From Bryobacterales bacterium (lineage in GTDB: Bacteria; Acidobacteriota; Terriglobia; Bryobacterales; Bryobacteraceae): a stretch of 64,000 nt of DNA. Below the pieces are notes generated by a model. That model searched no databases, was not told the DNA's origin, and saw only the letters and a list, made by a program, of their open reading frames with translations. The stretch is taken from assembly GCA_016716385.1 (NCBI GenBank), contig JADJWL010000003.1:494066-558065 (forward strand), given 5' to 3'. The position numbers and the translations under genes are program-made. Numbering within the stretch: position 1 is the first letter of the stretch; each line of letters opens with the position of its first letter. Shown piece by piece: positions 22,940 through 32,306 of the stretch.

Positions 22940-25348
22940 ATGTGGAAGCTGCTCAGCGCGTGTCTGGCGCTGGCGCTCGCTGGCTGCGGGACGCGCCACG
23001 AGTCCGGCGCGGTTCTGCCGGACCAGGCATCCTTCCGGCTTGCCTTCGGCGTCTCCGACACCGCGCCGGTGGACTGGTCCGGGACAGTCGAGACGAGCGG
23101 AGGCCGGGTGGCCGCGATGGCGCCGTGGCGCTTCCAGGAAGATGACTCCCTGGACCTGCAAACGGGCCGCTTCCAGTGCCAGACCAGGCCCGGACCTTCG
23201 GGCGAAGTCGTCCCGCACGGGTTCTATGTGACCGTGGCTTCGGCCCGCGAAGTCACCGTCCGCACCGCCCAGGGCCGCTTTTCGTTCCGGCCGGGCGACG
23301 TGGCGTTCGGCAGCCCTCTGCCGGTCCTGGAAGGGCGTGTAGAGGTGGAACGTGTCCCGGCCGCGCTCAACCTCACCGCCGCCGACCAGCGCGAGGACGG
23401 CTTCCCGGCAATTGCCTTCGACGCTGACGGGAACGCCTGGGTCGCCTGGATCGCCTACCGGGACCGGAAAGAGGAGCTTGTCGTGGCTCAACTTGCGAGC
23501 CAGGAGCGCTTCGTGGTGGCGGAGGGCGAGTTCTGGAGTCCGTCGCTCACCACCGGGCCGGACGGCAGGCTGCATCTGGCAGTGTCCGTGCGCGATAGCG
23601 AGGACTGGAGGATCGCCACCGCCTCCGGACGGGGCAAAGAATGGACCCCGCTGACACCTCTCAGCGCCGGGCCGCGGGACGTTTCGCCGCGGATCGCGAC
23701 CGACACGCACGGGCATCTTTGGGTCGTCTGGCAAGGCTACAGGGATGGGAGCAGCCGGATCCTCGCCAGCCGCAACGAGGGGTTGGAATGGGGGCCGGAG
23801 CTGCTGGTCAGCGGCGAAACGACAGGCGCCGGAGAACCGGCGCTGGCAACGGACTCCAAAGGCCGGGTTCATTTTACCTGGGATAGCTATTCCCCGGAGT
23901 CCGCCGGGATCTATCACCGCGTGGCGGATGACGGGACGCTCGCGCCGGTACGGCGGCTGGCTTCCTCGGGGAGGCATCCAGCCGTCATATGCGATCGCTC
24001 GGACAGGCCCTGGATCGTGTGGGACGAGGAAGCACCGGGCGGGACCCATCGCCTGCTCAGAGCCTCGACTCTGGCGGGGGACACGCAATTGATGCCCCCA
24101 ATGAGCCAAGCGCCGTTCCAACAGCCGGAACTGACGACGGACGAACGCGGCAATGTCTGGTGCCTGGCGCGTCGTCCGGCCTTGAGTCTCGGAGGAGAAG
24201 AGGCCTGGGAGTACGCGGTGTTTCCCTACACGGAGTCGCCGGGGAGCGCCATTGCGCTGCCGTTTTCGCTCGGCCGCAACGAACGGCGAGCCACGGTCGC
24301 CGCCGCACCGTCCGGCCGGCTGACTGTCGTCTGGAATGGGGACGGGCGATCGTTCGCCCGTCCCACCCGACCGGTGAAGAACGAGATCTACGCCGCGCAC
24401 ATCCCCGGAATCCCGTACGGGGAGCCGGCACTGCAGGCGCAAGCGGCGGCGAAGCGGACCGCTCCGGACCCTGCGGCGAAGGAAGCGGCACAGGCACGGG
24501 ACTGGCGGATCCCCTACCGCGGTGGTGAGCTGCGACTGGCTCGGGGCGCCGTCCGCGAACTACCGGCTGGTCCACCGTCGCTCCGCGATCATCTCCAGGA
24601 AAGCCGGGACACTCAACAGTTCAGCTTCCTTGCGCTGGTCACCCTCGAACAGAATCCCTACCAGGAGTGGCTGGCGGGAAAACTCAGCCGCATCGCGGAA
24701 ATCCCCGGCCGGTTCGCCGTTCTCTGGGGGAGGCCCAACGACCGCCACATGCTGCTGTGGAACGAACTCCAGCCTGTCTGGAAGCCGTCCCGCGAGGCGA
24801 CCGGAACGGACGAGGAGCAACTCCGGGCTCACCTGGAATCGACCGGCGGTGTCATGCTCCCTTTCCTTCGGGGGAAGGCCGAACCGGACCCGGACGCCGG
24901 CCAAGTGGTTCTCGCCGTTTTGGATGGCCCTTCCCCCGACTCACTGGCCGCAGCCGGCGTCGTGGCGTGGACCCCCGCCAGGCGAACGTTCCTGCTCGTG
25001 CCGGAACTGAACCCGGAGGCGATCCTCGAAGGACTCCGCGCTTGCCACGCGTACACGGCAGCAGGCAATGTTCTGATCGATTTCCGGCTTGGCGACGCCG
25101 TGCCGGGAGATGCCATGGAAGCCTTCGCACCGATCACGATCCGAATCGGTGGCAGCGAGGCGGTCATCAAGGCGGAGATCCTGCGCGATGGCAAGCCCGT
25201 GCATACGTTCCGACCGCGCGGGGCGTCGGACGAGACCACGTTCTCGGACCGGTCCGCGCACGGGCAACCGCACTGGTACTCGGTGCGTGTGGAGCAGGCT
25301 GACGGGGGCCGCGCCTACACATGCCCGATCCGGGTCACGGGCAGGTAA
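22940..25348 (+). CDS. Lipoprotein: beta-propeller plus degenerate DUF3604-like C-terminal domain
   Basis: The 802-residue protein has a lipoprotein signal (LLSACLALALAGC, lipobox cysteine C16). Residues of about 140-500 form repeated blade-like units (FPAIAFDADGNAWVAWIAY, SPRIATDTHGHLWVVWQGY, EPALATDSKGRVHFTWDSY), a propeller similar to sialidase/BNR types. The C-terminal 280 residues follow the order of DUF3604 (PHP-related) proteins, with PGRFAVLWG, a GGVMLPF segment, and NVLIDFRLGD…WYSVRVEQADGGRAYTCPI. The LHxHT metal-binding motif expected at the domain start is absent. It is thus probably a non-catalytic, binding version. TAGAAT at 22913-22918 may be its -10. Confidence 0.72.
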   Translation: MWKLLSACLALALAGCGTRHESGAVLPDQASFRLAFGVSDTAPVDWSGTVETSGGRVAAMAPWRFQEDDSLDLQTGRFQCQTRPGPSGEVVPHGFYVTVASAREVTVRTAQGRFSFRPGDVAFGSPLPVLEGRVEVERVPAALNLTAADQREDGFPAIAFDADGNAWVAWIAYRDRKEELVVAQLASQERFVVAEGEFWSPSLTTGPDGRLHLAVSVRDSEDWRIATASGRGKEWTPLTPLSAGPRDVSPRIATDTHGHLWVVWQGYRDGSSRILASRNEGLEWGPELLVSGETTGAGEPALATDSKGRVHFTWDSYSPESAGIYHRVADDGTLAPVRRLASSGRHPAVICDRSDRPWIVWDEEAPGGTHRLLRASTLAGDTQLMPPMSQAPFQQPELTTDERGNVWCLARRPALSLGGEEAWEYAVFPYTESPGSAIALPFSLGRNERRATVAAAPSGRLTVVWNGDGRSFARPTRPVKNEIYAAHIPGIPYGEPALQAQAAAKRTAPDPAAKEAAQARDWRIPYRGGELRLARGAVRELPAGPPSLRDHLQESRDTQQFSFLALVTLEQNPYQEWLAGKLSRIAEIPGRFAVLWGRPNDRHMLLWNELQPVWKPSREATGTDEEQLRAHLESTGGVMLPFLRGKAEPDPDAGQVVLAVLDGPSPDSLAAAGVVAWTPARRTFLLVPELNPEAILEGLRACHAYTAAGNVLIDFRLGDAVPGDAMEAFAPITIRIGGSEAVIKAEILRDGKPVHTFRPRGASDETTFSDRSAHGQPHWYSVRVEQADGGRAYTCPIRVTGR

Positions 25349-25469
25349 TCAGAGGAATCCGTTTGTGTTACCTTAGCGGGCGGGAGACCGTCCTTATCCT
25401 TAGTAGGCGCCATTCTTATTCGGGCGGCGGGCGTGTATCCGGCGCCGCTACTATCTTTCGAGGTCTGAT

Positions 25470-26735
25470 TTGCGAATTCTGAAGAGAGTCCTGCTGGCGG
25501 TGGTCCTGGCCGGTCTGGTTGCACTGGCGGGCTACCATATCCGGCAAGGGTACGAAGAGAAGGCCACGACCAAGAAGAAAGGTCCTGCCGTACGCGTGGT
25601 GAGCGTGGGGGCCGGGACCGCACGGGTCGGGCAGGTCAAGGAAGAGATTGTCCTGACGGGCGCGCTGAAACCTAAGGAACAAGTCGACATCACTGCCAAA
25701 ACGACAGGCCGGGTCACCAGGATCCACGTCTACGTCGGCGATCAGGTCAGGACGGGACAACTGCTCGCCGAGATGGAAGACGATGAACTGAAGCAGCAGG
25801 TGAACCGGGCGATCGCCGCGCGCTCCGTGGCTATAGCGTCCCATGCTCAGCGTGAGGCCGAACTGAAGAACTCCCAGGCCGATCTGGACCGCGCCCAGAC
25901 TCTGTTCCGCGAGGGTTTGATCCCCAGGCAGGATCTTGAGGCCCGACAGACCGCCTACCAGGTCATGCAGGCCCAGGTCCAGTTGGCGCAGGCCCAGCAG
26001 AAGCAGGCGGAGGCGGAGTTGAACGAGCTGCGGATCCGGCTCGAGCAGACCAAGGTGTATGCGCCGCTCTCCGGACTCGTCGCGCGCCGCTTTGTCGACG
26101 AAGGAGCGATGGTCGGCCCGGCGGTTCCAATCCTCAGTCTGATGAATCTCTCGGTGATGATTGTCGCCGCGAACGTACCGGAGCGCGAAGTCGCCAAGCT
26201 GCGTGTGGGCAACACGACCACGATGCGCGTGGACGCCTTCGGCGACCGCGTGTTCAAGGGCGTAGTGGCGCGCGTCGCCCCGGTGCTGGACGCCGCAACG
26301 CGCACCGCCACCGTAGAAGTCGAGGTAGCGAACCCGGACGGGGGACTGAAAGCGGAGATGTTTGCACGGATCACGCTCGATCTGGCCAGCACCCGGCCGA
26401 CGGTGCTGATTCCGCGGGATGCGCTCGTGTATCGCGGGACGCAGCCGGGCGTGTTTGTCCTCCAGGGAGATCGTCCGCTCTTCCGGCCGATCGAGACGGG
26501 TCTCACCACCGGCGAAGACGTCGAGGTGCTCTCGAACCTGAATCCGGGCACCGAGATCGTCACACGCGGCGCCAGCATGCTCGCCGAAGGCGACAGGATC
26601 CGCGTCGGCGATCCGGATGGGGCGCGGCAAGCCGACGGCGAGCAGAAAGGCAAGAAGAAGCAGACCCCGGCTGCGAATACGTCTTCGCCGGAAAGCTCCA
26701 TCGGGGTCCAGCCCGCAAGCATCGCAGGGACATAA
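25470..26735 (+). CDS. RND efflux periplasmic adaptor (membrane fusion protein)
   Basis: The 421-residue protein starts at TTG with one membrane anchor helix (VLLAVVLAGLVALAGYHI). It has the usual adaptor order: lipoyl half-motif (GRVTRIHVYVGDQVRTGQLLAEME), long coiled coil (about residues 95-190, rich in Ala/Gln/Glu), second lipoyl half (TKVYAPLSGLVARRFVDEGAMVG), and beta-barrel and membrane-proximal domains. The C-terminal 30 residues are Lys/Gln-rich and disordered. It links the inner-membrane pump encoded 12 bases downstream to an outer-membrane channel, which is not encoded here. Confidence 0.94.
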   Translation: MRILKRVLLAVVLAGLVALAGYHIRQGYEEKATTKKKGPAVRVVSVGAGTARVGQVKEEIVLTGALKPKEQVDITAKTTGRVTRIHVYVGDQVRTGQLLAEMEDDELKQQVNRAIAARSVAIASHAQREAELKNSQADLDRAQTLFREGLIPRQDLEARQTAYQVMQAQVQLAQAQQKQAEAELNELRIRLEQTKVYAPLSGLVARRFVDEGAMVGPAVPILSLMNLSVMIVAANVPEREVAKLRVGNTTTMRVDAFGDRVFKGVVARVAPVLDAATRTATVEVEVANPDGGLKAEMFARITLDLASTRPTVLIPRDALVYRGTQPGVFVLQGDRPLFRPIETGLTTGEDVEVLSNLNPGTEIVTRGASMLAEGDRIRVGDPDGARQADGEQKGKKKQTPAANTSSPESSIGVQPASIAGT

Positions 26736-26747
26736 GGAATCGCACGC

Positions 26748-29700
26748 ATGAGTCTGCCGAGTTTTTCCATTCACCGGCCGGTCACCGTTCTGATGGCGAG
26801 CCTGATGGCGCTGCTGCTGGGGGGCATTGCGTTTGTCAAGCTTCCGGTCGACCTGATGCCGGAAACGGTCTACCCCACGTTAAGCGTGCGCGCCGAGTAC
26901 CTCGGCGTCGCGCCGGAGGAAATGGAAAACCTCGTGGCGCGCCCGCTCGAGGAAGCATTCAGCTCGGCTCCGGGCGTCGAAGAGATCACCTCGAACTCCT
27001 CCGAAGGAATGGCCAGCATCCGGGTTTCGTTCACCTACGACACGAACCTCGATGAGGCAGCCAACGAGCTCCGCTCCCGGCTTGACCGCCGGCGCCGTGC
27101 CCTGCCGGAGGACATGGAACCTCCGGTGATGTACAAGTTCGACGTCTCACAATTCCCGATCATGTTCCTCACGGTCGCGGCGGAGAACATGGACGCGAAG
27201 CAGTTGCGTCACTTCGTCGAGAAGCAGATCCAGTACCGCATGGAGCGTGTCGACGGGGTGGCCCAGTTGAACATCCGGGGCGGCCTGCGCCGGGAGATCC
27301 ACGTGGATCTGGACCTCGAGAAGCTCCAGTCCCTGGATTTGTCGCTGGCCGACGTGGCCCGCATCCTCCGCATGGAGAATCTGAACCGCCCGGTCGGCCC
27401 CGTGCGCGAAGGGCGTTTCGAAGTGCTGCTGCGGACCCAGGGCGAATTCACCGACCTTGAGCAAATTCGCGGCCTTGTGGTTGCCACGCGGGGTCGTGTT
27501 CCCGTCTACCTGCGGGACATCGCGACTGTCTCGGACTCGCACGAGGATATCCGCCAGATGGTCAGCGTGGACGGTGTTCCCGCGGTCCGGGTATTTCTGT
27601 ACAAGCAATCCGGGGCGAATACCGTGAACGTCTCCGACGCTGTATGGGAAGAGGTTGCACGGATTCACCGCGACTACCCGAACGTGCGCGTCTCCTCGAC
27701 CGGCGACAGCGCGGACTTCATCAAGGCGGCGATCAACAACGTGAAGTCCTCGGCGCTCCAGGGCGGCGCACTGGCGGTCATCATTCTGCTGCTGTTCCTC
27801 CGCAGCCTGTCGAGCACCATGATCATCGGCATCGCGATTCCGCTCTCGGTGATCTCCACGTTCGCGCTGATGTACTTTGCGGGATTCACGCTGAACACCG
27901 TCTCGTTCGGCGGTCTGGCGCTCGGCGTCGGGATGCTGGTCGACAACGCGATCGTGGTGCTCGAGAACATCTTCCGCCACCGCGAGTCGGGCGAGGAACG
28001 CAAGGAAGCCGCCCTCAAAGGCAGCAAGGAAGTCGCAATGGCTCTGACCGCATCGACCCTGACAACGATCGCGGTCTTCGTCCCGGTCGTCTTCCTGCAG
28101 GGCGTGTCGGCGGTGACCTTCAAGCAGCTCGCCTACGTCGTGTCGTTCGCCTTGTTCTGTTCGCTGCTCATGGCATTGACGGTGGTGCCGGCGCTGGCCT
28201 CGAAGTTCCTGCGGGCGGGCGGAGAGCTGAAAGAGCGCAAGGGCGTTCTGGGCGCCTTGTACCACGCGGTCGGGGCGGCGCAGGAGAATCTGGCGTCCAA
28301 CTACGGCAACGTGATCCGCTGGGCGCTGCAGCATCGGCCAACGGTTTTGGCTTCGGCCGCCGTGATGTTCGCGCTGGCTGCGGCCAGCGCGCCGCTGATC
28401 GGCGTCGAACTGACGCCGGAAGCCGACGAGGGCGAAGTCCGCGTCACGATCGAACTGGAGCCCGGAACGCGAGTGGAAGTGACCGACGCCGTGACCCAGC
28501 AGGTGGCTCAGATCGTTCGTGACAACGTGCCCGAAATTGAAACTCTGATGGTGGAGACGGGCGGCGGCGGCTTCTCCCGGAACAGCGCGCAGAACGAGTC
28601 CGAACTGCGCATCCGGCTGGTGGAGCAGGCACGCCGGAACCGCTCGGCGCAGGAGATCGCCAATTCGATCCGCCCGATGCTCTCCATCCAGCCGGGCATG
28701 GTTGTGAGGACCCGTGTCTCCAGCGGCATGATGATGCGTGGCAGCCGTTCCGGCAGCCAGGGCGGCGACCGGCTTCAGGTGGAGATTCGCGGACATGACT
28801 TGGCTATCCTGCAGGATCTCTCGAACCAGGTCGCCAAAGTGATGCGCGAGATTCCCGGCGTACCCGAAGTCCAGGCGAGTAACAAGCCCGGCATGCCGGA
28901 GATGCTGCTCACGGTGGACCGGCTGAAAGCCTCCACGATGGGTCTCAATGTCTCCGACATCGCCGACGCCATGGAAACGGCTGTCGGCGGCCGGCGCACC
29001 TCAATGTTCCGCCAGCAAGGCGACGAGTTCAATATTCTCGTACGGCTCAAGGAAAAGGACCGCCTCGGCCTGGCGCAGGTGGGCCAGATCCCTCTGGCGA
29101 CGCCGCTTGGCCAGACAGTGGCCGCGGAGAGCGTCGTGCAGATGCGCCGCCAGGAAGGGCCGACCACAATTGACCGCGCCGACCAGGAGCGCATCCTGAG
29201 CGTCTCGGGCACCATCGCGGATCGCGATCTCGGCAGCATCGTGCGCGATCTCGACAGCCGCCTGCGCGAGATCCCCCGTCCGGCGGGCTACGAGTTCAAG
29301 TACGGCGGTGAGTACGAAGAGCAGCAGGAAGCCTTCCGCCAGTTGACGTTCGCGGCGCTGCTGGCGCTGATTCTCGTTTACATGGTGATGGCGTCGCAGT
29401 TCGAGTCCCTGCGCGATCCGTTCATCATTCTGTTCTCCGTGCCGCTGGCGGGAATCGGCGCCGTGGCGATCCTGGTGCTGACCGGAACCACGTTCAACAT
29501 GCAGGGGTTCCTGGGATTGATCATCCTCGTCGGCATTGTCGTCAACAATGCGATCATCCTGGTCGACTACACGAACCAGTTGCGGCGCGACCACGGGTTT
29601 ACCGTGCGTGATGCGCTCATCACTTCGGGCAGCCGCCGCCTGCGTCCCATCCTGATGACGACCACGACGACAGTTCTGGGCCTGCTGCCAATGGCCATGG

Positions 29701-29885
29701 GTATCGGCGAAGGCAGCGAACTGCAGGCGCCCCTCGCGCGGGTGGTCATCGGCGGACTGCTGACGTCGACGCTGATTACGCTGGTTGTCGTGCCCGTCGT
29801 GTACTCGCTGCTCGAGGGACACCTCGACGAAGTACCCGCCGCGGAAGCGGGGCCCGCGACTCTCCGCCCGGCCGAAGGCGACTAA
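26748..29885 (+). CDS. RND efflux transporter permease (AcrB/HAE1-type)
   Basis: This 1045-residue pump is of normal family length. It starts MSLPSFSIHRPVTVLMASLMALLLGGIAFVKLPVDLMPE, has the two sets of six membrane helices separated by porter/docking domains, and carries the proton-relay segment GGLALGVGMLVDNAIVVLENI in helix 4 and GLIILVGIVVNNAIILVDYTNQLRR in helix 10. The docking domain has a Met/Gly/Ser-rich loop (SSGMMMRGSRSGSQGG). The aspartate pattern favours multidrug (HAE1) rather than heavy-metal (CusA) pumps, but the substrate cannot be fixed from sequence. It forms an operon with the adaptor upstream. Confidence 0.95.
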   Translation: MSLPSFSIHRPVTVLMASLMALLLGGIAFVKLPVDLMPETVYPTLSVRAEYLGVAPEEMENLVARPLEEAFSSAPGVEEITSNSSEGMASIRVSFTYDTNLDEAANELRSRLDRRRRALPEDMEPPVMYKFDVSQFPIMFLTVAAENMDAKQLRHFVEKQIQYRMERVDGVAQLNIRGGLRREIHVDLDLEKLQSLDLSLADVARILRMENLNRPVGPVREGRFEVLLRTQGEFTDLEQIRGLVVATRGRVPVYLRDIATVSDSHEDIRQMVSVDGVPAVRVFLYKQSGANTVNVSDAVWEEVARIHRDYPNVRVSSTGDSADFIKAAINNVKSSALQGGALAVIILLLFLRSLSSTMIIGIAIPLSVISTFALMYFAGFTLNTVSFGGLALGVGMLVDNAIVVLENIFRHRESGEERKEAALKGSKEVAMALTASTLTTIAVFVPVVFLQGVSAVTFKQLAYVVSFALFCSLLMALTVVPALASKFLRAGGELKERKGVLGALYHAVGAAQENLASNYGNVIRWALQHRPTVLASAAVMFALAAASAPLIGVELTPEADEGEVRVTIELEPGTRVEVTDAVTQQVAQIVRDNVPEIETLMVETGGGGFSRNSAQNESELRIRLVEQARRNRSAQEIANSIRPMLSIQPGMVVRTRVSSGMMMRGSRSGSQGGDRLQVEIRGHDLAILQDLSNQVAKVMREIPGVPEVQASNKPGMPEMLLTVDRLKASTMGLNVSDIADAMETAVGGRRTSMFRQQGDEFNILVRLKEKDRLGLAQVGQIPLATPLGQTVAAESVVQMRRQEGPTTIDRADQERILSVSGTIADRDLGSIVRDLDSRLREIPRPAGYEFKYGGEYEEQQEAFRQLTFAALLALILVYMVMASQFESLRDPFIILFSVPLAGIGAVAILVLTGTTFNMQGFLGLIILVGIVVNNAIILVDYTNQLRRDHGFTVRDALITSGSRRLRPILMTTTTTVLGLLPMAMGIGEGSELQAPLARVVIGGLLTSTLITLVVVPVVYSLLEGHLDEVPAAEAGPATLRPAEGD

Positions 29886-29919
29886 CGGCAGATCGGATTC
29901 CGCTCCGAGGAGGGGGACG

Positions 29920-30669
29920 CTACCGGCGCCGTCCGAGCAGAATGAGAGACTGTCCCGCCGGGAAACCGCCTCCCGCGCCCAGCCAGGCGGCTTCGGCGTG
30001 CAGTGGCGCATACAGGAGCCGGTCCAGCCACGGACTGACCGGCTGCACACCGCTTGCCGGTGCGGCGCTCGTCAAGGGCTCCCAAAGCCGGAATTTTGCG
30101 AGGGCGACGGGAACCAGTAGGGCATTCGCATAGGTGCAGCGCAGGACCTGGATCCCGTGCCGCTCCGCCAAGGCCATCAGGCGGCGTCGCGTGAAGCGCT
30201 GGCGCTCCTGGGCGAATTCCGAATGGCGGCTGCGGAGAATGTCCAGCGCACTCGCGCGGACCGCCAGCAGTCCGCCCGGCTCCAGGACCCGCGTCAGTTC
30301 CGCCATCGGACGATCTTCGGTCCCGCGGGGGAAATGCACGATCACGTCCATCGAAAGGACGAGGTCGAATGCGCCATCCGGAAACGGGAGCGCCGCAATG
30401 TCGGCCTGCGCCAGCGACGGGACGCCGAGCAGCCTGCCATACTGCATCCCTTCCCATCCCAGGTCGACTGCCGTCACCGGTACGCCGTAGCGATCGGAGA
30501 CGACTCTGGCGAAGTGGCCTGTCCCGCAGCCGGCTTCGAGCGCGTGGCGAAACGGGCGGCGACGCGCTTCCCGGTCGAGCAGGGCAAACATGATGCGCCG
30601 CATCCCCCGGTACCACCAGAAGTCCGCCTCCGCTTTGGCGATGTTGGCGAACTCCGCCGGATTCATCAT
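29920..30669 (-). CDS. Class I SAM-dependent methyltransferase
   Basis: The 249-residue enzyme has motif I EAGCGTGHFARVV (about residue 43), the acidic motif II AVDLGWEGM, and motif IV region FDLVLSMDVIVHF, as in Methyltransf_11 proteins. The C-terminus has a segment with QRQRFTRRRLMALAERHGIQVL. The start ATGATGA overlaps the stop of the epimerase gene, so the two are co-translated; codons upstream of 30669 lie inside that gene. Pairing with a nucleotide-sugar epimerase suggests modification of a glycan or lipid-linked sugar. Confidence 0.88.
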   Translation of the reverse strand: MMNPAEFANIAKAEADFWWYRGMRRIMFALLDREARRRPFRHALEAGCGTGHFARVVSDRYGVPVTAVDLGWEGMQYGRLLGVPSLAQADIAALPFPDGAFDLVLSMDVIVHFPRGTEDRPMAELTRVLEPGGLLAVRASALDILRSRHSEFAQERQRFTRRRLMALAERHGIQVLRCTYANALLVPVALAKFRLWEPLTSAAPASGVQPVSPWLDRLLYAPLHAEAAWLGAGGGFPAGQSLILLGRRR

Positions 30670-31715
30670 TGCGGCAGGGCGCTTTGGGAAAGCGGCGGTC
30701 CGCTGTGGGTGGCGGCTTCGATCTCCGGCGCCACCTTCAGATAATGCTGCAGTTCGCGCCGGAAGTACTCGACCGACCGCCGCAGACCCTCTTCGAGGCC
30801 GATACGCGGCTGCCAACCCAGTTCGGTCCGGATCCGCCGCCAGTCCGTGTAATAGGAACCGATGTCGATCCGCTTCAGTTCATCGGGAAACGGGCGGAAG
30901 GTCACGGGCACGCCTCCGGCGGTACGCGCGCACGTGGTGGCGATCTCACTGATCGGAAGCGGCTGGGGGCCCCCGACGTTGTAGGTGTGGGAGTGCAGTT
31001 TCGGGCAGTCGCCGGCCAGCAGAAACGCCTCCACGACGTCATCGACGTACACGACATCGCGCAGTTGCGCGCCGTCGCCGAAGACTTCGAGCGGCTGGCC
31101 CAGGATGATCCGCCGCAGGTACGTGCTGAGAAAGCCCTGGCTTGGGATGTGGAGCGCCATTCGCGGCCCGTAGACGTTGGTCAACCGGAGAACGGCGGCG
31201 TCCAGATAGCCCGCGCGCGTGAGCATCAAGTGGTACATAGTGGCGGCGTACTTGTGGACGCCGTTGAAGTCCACCGGATGGATCGGATGCTCCTCGTCCA
31301 CGGGAAGGTACTGGGGGACGCCGTAAATCTGGCGTGTTCCGGCGTAGATGATGCGGACTCCGGGCGCCGCTTCGCGGCAGACATTGAGAAAGCGCAGTTG
31401 GGAGAAGGTGTTGATCTCCAGGTCCCGCTCCGGGAACTGCATGCTGTGCCAGTGGCTGATCTCACCGGCGAGATTGAAGATGACGTCGGCCTTCCCGATC
31501 TCGGCGGCAAACTCGGCAGCCTGGGCGATGTCCAGGGGAATCAGCCGGATGCGGTCGAGCGCCGGATGCAGATTGTGGAGGTTCGCGCCGCATCCCTCGA
31601 TCGAGCTATCGACGACGGTGACCCGCGCACCCAAAGCCGCGGCCCGCAGCGCGAGGTTGCTTCCAATGAAGCCGAGCCCTCCCGTGATTAAAACATTTCT
31701 TGATTGGTAACCCAT
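30666..31715 (-). CDS. NAD-dependent epimerase/dehydratase (extended SDR), catalytic Tyr replaced by Asn
   Basis: The 349-residue protein is an extended short-chain dehydrogenase acting on nucleotide sugars. The NAD motif GGLGFIGSN (12-20) and the downstream VLRLTNVYGPRM segment are typical. At the active site the usual YxxxK reads N151-G-V-H-K155, so the general-base tyrosine is Asn while lysine stays; the serine/threonine site AGTRQIYG is present. Some epimerase-like proteins of surface-polysaccharide loci share this NGxxK form. It could be a dehydratase-like or non-redox variant. The C-terminal part has the substrate-binding ELGWQPRIGLEEGLRRSVEYF segment. It is first in an operon with the methyltransferase. 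Confidence 0.88.
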   Translation of the reverse strand: MGYQSRNVLITGGLGFIGSNLALRAAALGARVTVVDSSIEGCGANLHNLHPALDRIRLIPLDIAQAAEFAAEIGKADVIFNLAGEISHWHSMQFPERDLEINTFSQLRFLNVCREAAPGVRIIYAGTRQIYGVPQYLPVDEEHPIHPVDFNGVHKYAATMYHLMLTRAGYLDAAVLRLTNVYGPRMALHIPSQGFLSTYLRRIILGQPLEVFGDGAQLRDVVYVDDVVEAFLLAGDCPKLHSHTYNVGGPQPLPISEIATTCARTAGGVPVTFRPFPDELKRIDIGSYYTDWRRIRTELGWQPRIGLEEGLRRSVEYFRRELQHYLKVAPEIEAATHSGPPLSQSALPQ

Positions 31716-31733
31716 CCCCGCCCGAGTCTCGTC

Positions 31734-31763
31734 TGTATAGAGATTTCATTCTTTATACTCCAA
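31734..31763 (-). promoter_or_regulatory. Putative sigma-70 promoter of the epimerase operon
   Basis: On the minus strand TTGGAG (31763-31758), an 18-bp spacer and TATACA (31739-31734) precede the ATG at 31715 by 18 nt. Confidence 0.35.
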
Positions 31764-31830
31764 GTGTGAAGTTCCTGCAACTTCTCTGCCGGGGTTGCGC
31801 CGGCCCGGTCCCAGTGATAGCTTGTAAAAC

Positions 31831-32094
31831 TTACGAACGCTGTGTTCCAGCGGCGGGTCTGCGGTCCCGGAAGACCTCCAGCAGGATGGCCCGAACCCGT
31901 TGATAACGCTGGCATTCCGCACAGCCACAGAGGCCGGGAGAGACGTGATCCAGCAAGTAGTCCAACTGCTCTCGCATCACCTCCGCCACCGGCGCCTGGG
32001 GGACGAGTTGCGGGGACTCCTCGAGAGCCGGACTGCTTCCGGCCGGACCGGGAAGGAGTTCAGCCTTGTCGTTCTTCTGGCGGAGTTCGCTCAT
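31831..32094 (-). CDS. Small soluble protein with Cys-rich motif
   Basis: The 87-residue protein has a disordered, Pro/Ala-rich N-terminal half and a C-terminal helix-forming part, EVMREQLDYLLDHVSPGLCGCAECQRYQRVRAILLEVF. The CxCxxC cluster (CGCAEC) followed by RYxRVRxILLxxF could bind zinc with a distant ligand. Codon use agrees with its neighbours. It lies alone between the epimerase operon and the electron-transfer operon, divergent from the latter. No family recognised. Confidence 0.55.
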   Translation of the reverse strand: MSELRQKNDKAELLPGPAGSSPALEESPQLVPQAPVAEVMREQLDYLLDHVSPGLCGCAECQRYQRVRAILLEVFRDRRPAAGTQRS

Positions 32095-32166
32095 ACGCTA
32101 CTTCTTCAGACGCCTCGGCTGGCTGCCAGGATTCCTGGATCGGCGGCGTTCCGCGCGTCCCACCTT

Positions 32167-32238
32167 GGGGCAAATGCCCCGATGTGGCATCGCCGGGTGG
32201 GGCATCTTGACGGCCCCAGCCGAATCAAGTCGTATTAT
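32167..32238 (+). promoter_or_regulatory. Regulatory region of the cytochrome operon: GGGGCA half-sites, TTGACG/TATTAT
   Basis: A palindrome GGGGCAAATGCCCC (32167-32180) is followed by a further GGGGCATC (32199-32206) directly abutting TTGACG (32207-32212). TATTAT lies 20 bp further (32233-32238), a longer spacer than usual. The repeated GGGGCA half-sites around the -35 look like an operator. GGGAGG at 32296-32301 is the ribosome site of the first gene. Confidence 0.4.
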
Positions 32239-32306
32239 CAACCAGTTACAGACACACAGGGTTTGGTTCCACAAATGCTCAATAAGCACGTTCTGGGAGG
32301 TTCCGA

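Noticed and set aside
27147..28796. 549-residue open frame antisense to the RND permease
   Set aside because: Composition is His/Asp/Arg-rich shadow coding opposite a clearly functional pump gene.
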